Assembly: GCA_012513125.1 (NCBI GenBank)
Contig: JAAZCS010000122.1
Span: forward strand, 1 to 19,619
Reading direction: 5' to 3'
Source: Treponema sp.
Lineage (GTDB): Bacteria; Spirochaetota; Spirochaetia; Treponematales; Treponemataceae
DNA length: 19,619 nt
The translations under genes and the position numbers were made by a program. Of the stretch, positions 8,846 through 14,959 are shown piece by piece (position 1 is the stretch's first letter; each line of letters begins with the position of its first letter). The notes beneath the pieces are model-generated. The model did not search any database. It saw nothing but the letters and a program-made list of their open reading frames with translations, and was not told where the DNA came from.

Positions 8846-8874
8846 TTGCAATTAATTAGCTTATATGATAGTAT
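8846..8874 (+). promoter_or_regulatory. Candidate promoter for cysE
   Basis: TTGCAA (8846-8851), a 17-nt spacer, then TAGTAT (8869-8874). The predicted start near 8881 lies downstream of the upstream ATG at 8865 and just before the GAGG SD of the ATG at 8892, so it supports the shorter CysE start. Confidence 0.5.
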
Positions 8875-8891
8875 CCTATTTCGAGGTTTTT

Positions 8892-9761
8892 ATGAATATT
8901 GATATGTTAATCGATGGAATACTTGATTCTTATGATAGATACGGCTTAATCAATCGTAATGATTCTGAAAATTTTCCTAACAGACAAAATGTTATTTCCT
9001 TACTAAAAGATTTACAGTCGTTAATATTTCCAGGTTTTACTGAAGCCGAATACATAGACCCCATCAATATCAGATATCTTACTGGTCAAAAAGTAAATAA
9101 TGTTATAGTAAAATTAACTCAAGAAATTCAAAAAACTTTAATTTACACAATAAAAACAAAAAAAAGTGGGTCTCAAAACATTGAAAATTCACATTGCTAT
9201 AAACTTGCCGAAAAAGTCTCTTTAGCTCTAATTGAAGAACTTCCAGAAATCCGACGTAAAGTGCAACTTGATACAAAAGCCGCTTTTAATGGTGATCCGG
9301 CAGCTCAAAGCAACGAGGAAGTCATTCTTTCTTATCCAGGATTAGAAGCAATAGTTGTCCACAGAATTGCTTATTTTCTATTCACAAACGGAGTTCCAAT
9401 AATTCCTAGAATAATGAGCGAATACATTCACGGCAAAACAGGCATTGACATCCATCCAGGTGCTTCTATTGGCGAATCCTTTTTCATTGATCATGGAACA
9501 GGAGTTGTAATTGGTGAAACTTGCATAATCGGAAACAATGTCAAAATTTATCAAGGTGTAACACTTGGTGCACTGAGTGTAAAAAAAGAATTTCAGAATA
9601 AAAAAAGACATCCTACTATTCAAGACAACGTAACAATTTATGCAGGTGCAACAATTCTTGGCGGTGACACTATTATTGAAGAAGGATGTACTATCGGCGG
9701 AAATACATGGGTAACTCATTCTGTGTCAAGAAAAACAATCATAACTCAAGACAGTGAATAA
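8892..9761 (+). CDS. cysE: Serine O-acetyltransferase (CysE/EpsC type)
   Basis: Makes O-acetylserine from serine and acetyl-CoA, the first committed step of cysteine synthesis. It has 289 residues: an N-terminal helical domain (about 1-170) and a C-terminal left-handed beta-helix of hexapeptide repeats (about 180-280). The catalytic region is HPGASIGESFFIDHGTGVVI, followed by the CoA-binding GVTLGALS, RHPTI and ILGGDTIIEEGCTIGGNTWV. The tail after the repeats is short. An ATG at 8865 would add nine residues, but GAGG five bases before 8892 and the promoter position favour 8892. The neighbouring genes are not cysteine genes. The stop codon overlaps the U-run of the minus-strand terminator that follows. 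Confidence 0.93.
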   Translation: MNIDMLIDGILDSYDRYGLINRNDSENFPNRQNVISLLKDLQSLIFPGFTEAEYIDPINIRYLTGQKVNNVIVKLTQEIQKTLIYTIKTKKSGSQNIENSHCYKLAEKVSLALIEELPEIRRKVQLDTKAAFNGDPAAQSNEEVILSYPGLEAIVVHRIAYFLFTNGVPIIPRIMSEYIHGKTGIDIHPGASIGESFFIDHGTGVVIGETCIIGNNVKIYQGVTLGALSVKKEFQNKKRHPTIQDNVTIYAGATILGGDTIIEEGCTIGGNTWVTHSVSRKTIITQDSE

Positions 9762-9800
9762 AAAAAGGGATTCTAGTCGATAACATCGAGAAGAATCCCT
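9760..9800 (-). terminator. Intrinsic terminator of the minus-strand small RNA
   Basis: On the minus strand AGGGATTCT pairs with AGAATCCCT, with an inner helix TCGAT/ATCGA (loop GTT) separated by a 2x2 internal loop. The stem is followed directly by a run of seven T. On the plus strand no T-run follows, so it does not serve cysE. No annotated minus-strand gene lies upstream except the proposed small RNA. Confidence 0.8.
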
Positions 9801-9851
9801 CGTCTAGCATTGCTAGACATCGGAGAGAGTTTATCAGCTTATTTACAAGCT
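9760..9851 (-). ncRNA. Putative novel small RNA, about 90 nt, between cysE and radA
   Basis: A complete transcription unit without an ORF: promoter at 9886-9858, predicted 5' end near 9851, intrinsic terminator ending at about 9760. The RNA folds by eye into hairpin A (9851-9836, AGCTT/AAGCT), a 17-nt unpaired linker (9835-9819) containing CUCUCUCC, hairpin B (9818-9802, GTCTAGCA/TGCTAGAC) and terminator hairpin C (9800-9766). The linker is complementary to GGAGA-type Shine-Dalgarno sequences such as those before rplK, rpmG and rplL here, suggesting an mRNA-pairing regulator. It does not resemble tRNA, tmRNA, 6S or SRP RNA. Existence rests on signal arrangement alone. Confidence 0.6.
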
Positions 9852-9857
9852 ATTATT

Positions 9858-9886
9858 AAACTAACATGTTATTATATGAATGTCAA
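9858..9886 (-). promoter_or_regulatory. Sigma-70-type promoter of the putative small RNA
   Basis: The minus strand reads TTGACA (9886-9881), exactly 17 nt, then TAGTTT (9863-9858), keeping the T1, A2 and T6 bases that matter most. The predicted start is near 9851. It points away from radA and toward the terminator at 9800-9760. Confidence 0.6.
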
Positions 9887-9906
9887 CAAATTTCGGAATA
9901 ATATTA

Positions 9907-11262
9907 ATGAATAAAAAAGAATCAAATATAATTTTTAAATGTTCAAACTGCGGATTTTCACAACCAAGATGGCTTGGAAGATGCCCTCAATGCAACGAAT
10001 GGAACACTTTTGAAGAAGCAAGAGAGCAAAAAGGAAATGCAAAATTAAAAGTAAATGACAAACAAGAACCTATTTCCTTTAACTCTATCAGTATTGAAAA
10101 CAATCAACGATACATAACTGGAATTTCTGAATTTGACAGAATGATAGGCGGTGGTATCGAAAATAAATCAGCCACTTTAATTGGTGGAGAACCCGGAATA
10201 GGTAAATCTACACTTCTCTTACAACTAGCATCTCCTTCCATGACTCATTTTGCAAAAGGTCACACAATTCTCTATATCACAGGAGAAGAATCTGCAGCTC
10301 AAATAAAAGAAAGAGCAACAAGACTAAATCTTGAAACAGATGGAATACAATTGCTATGCACAACAAAAATCGAAAATGCAATTGATGTTATGAATGAACT
10401 AAAACCAATTCTAGTAATTATAGATTCCATTCAAACTATGTATTCATACGACACAGGTTTAATTCCCGGAACAATCAATCAATTAAAATATTGCTCAAAT
10501 GAATTAATTCTTTGGGCAAAAGAACATAATTCCGCAATTATTATGACCGCTCACGTTACAAAAGAAGGTTATATTGAAGGCCCAAAATCTCTCGAACACA
10601 TGGTTGATACAGTAATTTCATTTGAACGAAATAACGAAGATTTAAGATTTTTACATTCTCAAAAAAACAGATTTGGCTCCGTCGACGAATTAGGAATTTT
10701 TTCAATGACAGACAAAGGATTAATCCCTGTAATTGACCAAACTTCTCTATTTATTACAAAAAGAACAGAAGATTTGCCACCAGGAGTATCATATACGCCT
10801 GTTTTTGAAGGTAGTAGGGTTTTTATTGTTGAAATTCAAGCACTAACAATACCAGCAAAAGCATCAATTTCACGAGTTTACAGTGAAAAAATTGACAATG
10901 CCAGAGTAAACAGAATTGCCGCGGTTTTAGAAAAACGATGCGGAATTAGATTTTCAGATCAAGATATTTATGTAAATGTTGCAGGAGGAATAAAATTAAC
11001 AGAAAGCTCAATTGATGCCGCAATCGCAACCGCACTTTATTCAGCTCGCACAGACATTCCATTACCCCCAAAAACAATTATTTTTGGTGAATTAAGTCTA
11101 GCTGGCGAAATCAGATCTGTTAATAAAGTGAAACAAAGAATTAACGCTTCACTTGGACTTGGATTTACAAATATTATTGCAGCTGACGAAGATAAAGATA
11201 TAATTTACAAAACTGATTTAAAACAGTTAATAAAATATACATTTTCTCAAAAATCGCATTAA
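9907..11262 (+). CDS. radA: DNA repair ATPase RadA (Sms)
   Basis: RecA-related helicase-like protein that processes branched recombination intermediates. It has 451 residues. The N-terminal zinc finger has C12-x2-C15 and C26-x2-C29 (CSNCG...CPQCNEW). Walker A GEPGIGKST is at about 94-102, the RadA signature KNRFG at about 255, and a C-terminal Lon-protease-like domain (about 340-440) includes VNVAGGIKLTESSIDAAIA and GELSLAGEIR. An in-frame ATG at 9880 would add nine residues. It has no SD, its first bases overlap the -35 of the minus-strand promoter, and family members start just before the zinc finger, so 9907 (weak GGA nine bases upstream) is preferred. Confidence 0.95.
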   Translation: MNKKESNIIFKCSNCGFSQPRWLGRCPQCNEWNTFEEAREQKGNAKLKVNDKQEPISFNSISIENNQRYITGISEFDRMIGGGIENKSATLIGGEPGIGKSTLLLQLASPSMTHFAKGHTILYITGEESAAQIKERATRLNLETDGIQLLCTTKIENAIDVMNELKPILVIIDSIQTMYSYDTGLIPGTINQLKYCSNELILWAKEHNSAIIMTAHVTKEGYIEGPKSLEHMVDTVISFERNNEDLRFLHSQKNRFGSVDELGIFSMTDKGLIPVIDQTSLFITKRTEDLPPGVSYTPVFEGSRVFIVEIQALTIPAKASISRVYSEKIDNARVNRIAAVLEKRCGIRFSDQDIYVNVAGGIKLTESSIDAAIATALYSARTDIPLPPKTIIFGELSLAGEIRSVNKVKQRINASLGLGFTNIIAADEDKDIIYKTDLKQLIKYTFSQKSH

Positions 11263-11266
11263 AAAC

Positions 11267-11281
11267 GAGTAAAATTTACTC
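11267..11281. repeat. 15-nt perfect dyad between radA and the sigma-54 promoter
   Basis: GAGTAAA and TTTACTC flank one central base. No T-run follows, so it is a poor terminator for radA. Its centre is about 150 bp upstream of the predicted hsp20 start, a distance compatible with an enhancer site for a sigma-54 activator. Function is inferred only from position. Confidence 0.35.
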
Positions 11282-11399
11282 AAATTCACTATTTCAACAT
11301 TTCATTATGGGTCTTAAACACCAGAGAAAAAACTCATTTTAAACAATAAATTTACACAACTTTTATTCTTTTTTATTAATTTTACTACATTTCATTACT

Positions 11400-11415
11400 T
11401 GGCACGGTTCTTGCT
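11400..11415 (+). promoter_or_regulatory. Sigma-54 (RpoN) promoter for the hsp20 gene
   Basis: TGGCAC, five bases, then TTGCT: a full match to the -24/-12 consensus, with GG (11401-11402) and GC (11413-11414) twelve bases apart as required. The predicted start is about 11426, giving a 35-nt leader to the ATG at 11461. An AT-rich stretch lies immediately upstream. Confidence 0.8.
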
Positions 11416-11460
11416 ATTATCTATATGAAAGATAAAATTACTATTCATAGGAGGTATAAT

Positions 11461-11889
11461 ATGAATGAACTTTCATTTTTAGATTCAATTTTTAACAATT
11501 CAATGGCGGACTCAATTATGCCAAACTTTTATTATCACACAAACGCTTCAACACCAAAAGTTGACGTAAAGGAAAATAGTGATAATTACACACTAGAGAT
11601 GGAATTGCCTGGAAGAACAGAAAAAGACATCAATATCGAATTGGAACATAACAATTTGACAATTTCATCAAAAACACAAGATGAAAATAAAGAAGAGCAT
11701 AAAGAAAAGAACGAAACTAAATGGATTCTTAAAGAAAGATATTCAAGTAGTTTTTCAAGAAGATTTTCACTTCCATCTGATGTTGATTCTGAATCCATTG
11801 CAGCAAGCTTCAAAAACGGAATTCTTACAGTGGTAATGCACAAAAAAGCTATAGCTTCTCCTAAAAAGATTGCTATTGAAGCTTGTTAA
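11461..11889 (+). CDS. hsp20: Hsp20-family small heat-shock protein (alpha-crystallin domain)
   Basis: ATP-independent holdase chaperone. It has 142 residues. A short N-terminal arm precedes the alpha-crystallin domain (about 30-128), which starts PKVDVKENSDNYTLEMELPG and ends at AASFKNGILTVVM. A C-terminal I-A-I (KKIAIEAC) fits the I-x-I motif used in oligomer assembly. The start at 11461 has AGGAGG six bases upstream. An earlier ATG at 11425 lies at or before the predicted transcription start and is rejected. It appears monocistronic: its own sigma-54 promoter and a strong terminator at 11910-11965. Confidence 0.94.
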   Translation: MNELSFLDSIFNNSMADSIMPNFYYHTNASTPKVDVKENSDNYTLEMELPGRTEKDINIELEHNNLTISSKTQDENKEEHKEKNETKWILKERYSSSFSRRFSLPSDVDSESIAASFKNGILTVVMHKKAIASPKKIAIEAC

Positions 11890-11909
11890 AATTGATATAA
11901 TTAAAGATG

Positions 11910-11965
11910 CACCCAAAAATTAAAGCAAAAGAAATTTCTGCGTAGATTTTTGGGTGTTTTTTTTT
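11910..11965 (+). terminator. Intrinsic terminator of hsp20
   Basis: CACCCAAAAAT (11910-11920) pairs with ATTTTTGGGTG (11946-11956) around a 25-nt loop, followed by nine T (11957-11965). The end of the T-run overlaps the stop codon of convergent pgsA. Confidence 0.88.
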
Positions 11966-12554
11966 AATCTTTCAGAAGTTTACTAAAATGAATTAAATAA
12001 TCAATAAAAGAAATATAACTTAGTATCAAACACAAAACAAATAGACAGATGGAAATAATTCTCAAAACACCAAAGAATTCAACAACTACATTTAATCTTA
12101 CCAAAGCTTCAAGAAGCAATGCAAAAAAACCAGAAATTACATAAACGACAGTTTTAAGCTTTCCGCCTTTTCGTGCCGCAATAGCAACACCTTTCTTTAC
12201 AGCTATCATTCGTATAAAATTCATTGTCAGTTCTCGATAAAGGATGAATACAAACACTACAGTAGGCATATATCCGATTCCATTTACAGAAAACATAAAA
12301 CAAACAAATGTAGATAAATGAACAACTACATCAGCAAAAGGATCAAATAATTTTCCAAAATCACTAACCTCATTAAATTTTCTTGCATAATGTCCATCAA
12401 GATAATCAGTAAATTCCATAAATGCCAACAAAGGAAACATTATAAATATAGAAAGTGAATTAAATTTTCCAGTCCAAATCGGAATAAAATAAAGTAGAAA
12501 AAAAACCGGCGCCAATATGATACGGGATAATGTAAACTTATTTGATAATTTCAT
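11964..12554 (-). CDS. pgsA: CDP-diacylglycerol-glycerol-3-phosphate 3-phosphatidyltransferase (PgsA)
   Basis: Inner-membrane enzyme that makes phosphatidylglycerol phosphate from CDP-diacylglycerol. It has 196 residues with several hydrophobic spans (about 10-28, 35-50, 92-106, 132-150, 160-188). The CDP-alcohol phosphotransferase signature is complete: D53-G54-x2-A57-R58-x8-G67-x3-D71-x3-D75. The family covers related alcohols, so the glycerol-phosphate specificity is inferred from size and overall fit. No SD is visible before the ATG. A candidate promoter places the transcript start next to the start codon. It converges with hsp20. Confidence 0.85.
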   Translation of the reverse strand: MKLSNKFTLSRIILAPVFFLLYFIPIWTGKFNSLSIFIMFPLLAFMEFTDYLDGHYARKFNEVSDFGKLFDPFADVVVHLSTFVCFMFSVNGIGYMPTVVFVFILYRELTMNFIRMIAVKKGVAIAARKGGKLKTVVYVISGFFALLLEALVRLNVVVEFFGVLRIISICLFVLCLILSYISFIDYLIHFSKLLKD

Positions 12555-12561
12555 AGATAAA

Positions 12562-12589
12562 GTATTAAGAATATAAAAAGAAAAGTCAA
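12562..12589 (-). promoter_or_regulatory. Weak candidate promoter for pgsA
   Basis: The minus strand reads TTGACT (12589-12584), 16 nt, then TAATAC (12567-12562). The predicted start is about 12555, next to the ATG, which would make the mRNA leaderless or nearly so. The -10 is only a partial match. Confidence 0.3.
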
Positions 12590-12594
12590 GTTAA

Positions 12595-12650
12595 ATAAAA
12601 AATTGGACGACAGCGAGAAGTTTAGTTTTCAACTGCGTCCAATTTTTATT
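12595..12650 (-). terminator. Intrinsic terminator of the cytidylate-kinase-like gene
   Basis: AATTGGACG (12601-12609) pairs with CGTCCAATT (12636-12644). On the minus strand six T follow the stem, so it terminates the gene ending at 12650. The plus strand is also T-rich after the stem, but no gene needs it there. Confidence 0.8.
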
Positions 12651-13471
12651 TATTGGAAAGTTTTAAAATCATGGACTATTCCAACTGAAGATTTAACCTC
12701 ATAATTTGGCAATTCTTGTTTAATAATTCTGATTGCATTTTCAACCGCCACAATAGAATCAGAAATACCCTGCAAGATAAATGTATTATCTTCAATAACA
12801 CCATGGATAAATTCAATATTCAGCTTATATTTAAAAATCAGTTTATTCACTATTTCTTGTGATTTTAGCATATTTTCAATTATCTTTTTACCTTCAGTTT
12901 CTTTTTTCTCATCTACAGAGCTACTTACTACTGACGAAATAATTTTAGCAGAAGTTGGAACATCTATTAATCCTGTATTCAAAACCAAATGAAAATATGA
13001 TGAATCCTTCAAATCTACATTATAAAAACTTTTATGGAATCCATCTCGATTCATATCGCTTTCTTGAATACGTTGTTTAGCTTGTTTTTCATCCCATGAA
13101 AATTCTTTTTCCAAACGTTGCAAACGAATAGCTTCTGGCGAAATCAACCTAACAGAAATATTATTTGGGACATTTTGAAGTACAACAAATGCACCTCTTC
13201 CTATAATAATCACATTTTCCTGTGCTGCAGCTTCAAGAATTGCATATTGTAAATAATTTATATATTCATCCCTATCTTTTGCCAAAGACGCAAAAAAACC
13301 TGGTTTTCGCTCATCATATTTTGGCATCTTTTCCTGTGGAAATCCTAATTCAATTATTCTCTTTTCAATATCAGTTCTCTTTACAAATTTATAATTCAAT
13401 TGTTTTGCGAGTTCCTCTGCAACTTCATCTCCAAACGCAGCTACCTCTCTTGAAATTGTTATAATTGCCAT
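12650..13471 (-). CDS. Cytidylate-kinase-like protein with possible C-terminal BON-like domain
   Basis: 273 residues from the ATG at 13471 (SD GGGGGTG upstream); a TTG at 13516 gives a longer but unsupported frame. The N-terminal part (about 1-185) resembles the cytidylate-kinase-like family: MAIITISRE at the start, IIIGRGAFVVL, VRLISPEAIRLQR and RDGFHKSFYNVD. The glycine-rich phosphate loop normally after ISRE (GSGG-type) is replaced by VAAFGDEV, so nucleotide kinase activity is doubtful. After a charged linker (about 186-205), the last 65 residues (IEFIHGVIEDNTFILQG, then AVENAIRIIK) look like a BON-type alpha/beta fold. The role is unknown. It ends at its own terminator. Confidence 0.7.
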   Translation of the reverse strand: MAIITISREVAAFGDEVAEELAKQLNYKFVKRTDIEKRIIELGFPQEKMPKYDERKPGFFASLAKDRDEYINYLQYAILEAAAQENVIIIGRGAFVVLQNVPNNISVRLISPEAIRLQRLEKEFSWDEKQAKQRIQESDMNRDGFHKSFYNVDLKDSSYFHLVLNTGLIDVPTSAKIISSVVSSSVDEKKETEGKKIIENMLKSQEIVNKLIFKYKLNIEFIHGVIEDNTFILQGISDSIVAVENAIRIIKQELPNYEVKSSVGIVHDFKTFQ

Positions 13472-13523
13472 ATTACACCCCCTAAAACGCAAATAATAAG
13501 AAAGCTTGCAATGCAAACTTGTG

Positions 13524-13560
13524 AATAAAAACTAAGATAACATTTAGCAAAGTTTTTATT
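13524..13560. repeat. 10-bp perfect inverted repeat between divergent genes
   Basis: AATAAAAACT (13524-13533) and AGTTTTTATT (13551-13560) are separated by 17 nt. An imperfect dyad (13502-13520, AAGCTTGCA/TGCAAACTT) lies next to it. They sit in the 195-bp gap between the divergent cytidylate-kinase-like and NUDIX genes. They could be operator-like sites or weak RNA hairpins; no convincing promoter was found to anchor them. Confidence 0.4.
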
Positions 13561-13666
13561 ACGCTTCTTATAAAACAAAGTCTAGAATTTTTCTTTCATT
13601 ACTTCATTTATTTTCAAATAAATGATAAAACGATTACTAAAGAAAGTCAAAAAAAAGAGTAAAATT

Positions 13667-14233
13667 ATGAAAACATATTTCACTAAATCAGATGAAGCAT
13701 TAAAATGGAAAGAAGAAAAATGCACAAATTTGTTGAATACTGCTGTTTTTGAAGTTACACAAAGAAGTAATAAAGCCCATAACGGAACAGAAGGCAAATA
13801 CATAGTTCTAAATGCAAAAGATTGGGTAATTGTTATTCCATCAATAAAAGATGATTTTCTAATGGTGAAACAATGGAGACATGGAGAAAAAAAACTAAGC
13901 ATCGAATTTCCAGGAGGAGTAATCGATGAGGGTGAAGATCCTGAACATGCAGCGTATAGAGAATTAAAAGAAGAAACAGGCTATTGTGCAAATAATCTTA
14001 TAAAACTCGGAAGTTTTAATCCAAACCCAGCTTTATTTTCAAATCATGTTCACATTTTTTATTCTGACTCTCTTAGCAAGACAGACGCCCAAAAACTTGA
14101 CGCTGACGAATTTATAAATTGCATTACAATCTCACATAAAGAAGTGTTGAACGGTATGGGCACAGAAGAATTTCCGCACGCACTTATGGGTACCGCCCTA
14201 ACTCTATACTACAAATATTTAGCTTCAAGATAA
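13667..14233 (+). CDS. NUDIX hydrolase, ADP-ribose pyrophosphatase-like
   Basis: Probably hydrolyses ADP-ribose or a related nucleoside diphosphate derivative. It has 188 residues. The Nudix box is complete at about 84-106: G-x5-E-x7-R-E-L-x-E-E-x-G (GGVIDEGEDPEHAAYRELKE). The preceding strands (WVIVIPSIKDDFLMVKQWRH, EFPGG) match the ADP-ribose branch, but substrate cannot be fixed from sequence. The frame could begin at 13622, but that ATG has no SD and adds a Lys-rich stretch; 13667 with GAG upstream is preferred. It stands alone, ending at a strong bidirectional terminator. Confidence 0.85.
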   Translation: MKTYFTKSDEALKWKEEKCTNLLNTAVFEVTQRSNKAHNGTEGKYIVLNAKDWVIVIPSIKDDFLMVKQWRHGEKKLSIEFPGGVIDEGEDPEHAAYRELKEETGYCANNLIKLGSFNPNPALFSNHVHIFYSDSLSKTDAQKLDADEFINCITISHKEVLNGMGTEEFPHALMGTALTLYYKYLASR

Positions 14234-14234
14234 A

Positions 14235-14267
14235 AAAAATCCCAACTGTTTTTGTTGGGATTTTTTT
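14235..14267. terminator. Bidirectional intrinsic terminator between NUDIX gene and TmpB-like gene
   Basis: AAAAATCCCAAC pairs with GTTGGGATTTTT around a seven-base loop, with A-runs before and T-runs after, so either strand gives stem plus U-run. It serves the NUDIX gene (+) and the convergent minus-strand envelope operon. Confidence 0.9.
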
Positions 14268-14269
14268 AT

Positions 14270-14959
14270 TTATTTTGTATATGGTTCATACTCTTTCTTT
14301 GAATCATAAGTTCCAGAACGATATTCACCAGTTAAACTTGGAACATGCATTTTCATACCAGGATGAATCAAATTTGGATCTTCTGGTTTTGGCATTGAAG
14401 ATTTATTGTCTTGATACAAGTTTTCCCAAAGAAGAGGATTATTGTAAATATAAGGTCGACCTGAAATATTCCAGTAACAATCTTTATTTTCTGCCCATGG
14501 TTTTACAATATAATATTCAGGAAGAGGAGTAACTTCTTTTACACCATCCAAAGCAGCTAAAGACTGTTTAGCATAGTTTGAAGCTTTTTCATAATCTTCA
14601 CTTGTATATGAAGTTTCTGCGTTTCCTAAATTTTCTTTTGCAGACGAATATGCCATAGGAAAATTCTTATCTGCTTCCACTTTTTCTGCCCAAGTTATTT
14701 TGTTTTTTGCCATTTTAATGTTGGAATCAGCATCTTTTTTTGCTAACATAGTTGCAATGTACGCTTCTGAAAGAGCCGCATTTTCTTCTGCTTTTTGAGC
14801 ATATTCAACAGCTTCTTCATAAGCTCCAGCATCTAGTGCCATTTCGGCTTTTTTTGTATATTCATCAGCTAATTTTTGATAAGTATTGTTTGTATAACTT
14901 ACTGCAAATACAGAAAAAATCAAAAACGACAATAAAATAGATATGATTATTTTTTTCAT
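14270..14959 (-). CDS. Exported LysM-like envelope protein, TmpB-like
   Basis: 229 residues. It has an N-terminal signal peptide (MKKIIISILLSFLIFSVFAV) without a lipobox Cys. A helical region (about 25-145) rich in Ala, Lys and Glu carries TPR-like pairs (AGAYEEAVEYAQKAEENA; SEDYEKASNYAKQSL). The C-terminal LysM-like domain (about 150-210) has YYIVKPW, DCYWNIS, LLWENLYQDNK and HPGMKMHVPS. This architecture fits treponemal membrane protein B and related DUF4398-plus-LysM proteins, a resemblance I recall but did not search. Its ATG overlaps the upstream lipoprotein stop as TAATG, so the two are translated together. It probably binds peptidoglycan. Confidence 0.7.
   Translation of the reverse strand: MKKIIISILLSFLIFSVFAVSYTNNTYQKLADEYTKKAEMALDAGAYEEAVEYAQKAEENAALSEAYIATMLAKKDADSNIKMAKNKITWAEKVEADKNFPMAYSSAKENLGNAETSYTSEDYEKASNYAKQSLAALDGVKEVTPLPEYYIVKPWAENKDCYWNISGRPYIYNNPLLWENLYQDNKSSMPKPEDPNLIHPGMKMHVPSLTGEYRSGTYDSKKEYEPYTK

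Noticed and set aside
9766..9800. Hairpin after cysE as the cysE terminator
   Set aside because: No T-run follows on the plus strand; the T-run is on the other side, so it fits a minus-strand terminator only.
11425..11460. Upstream ATG for a longer Hsp20
   Set aside because: It lies at or before the predicted sigma-54 transcript start, and AGGAGG points to the ATG at 11461.
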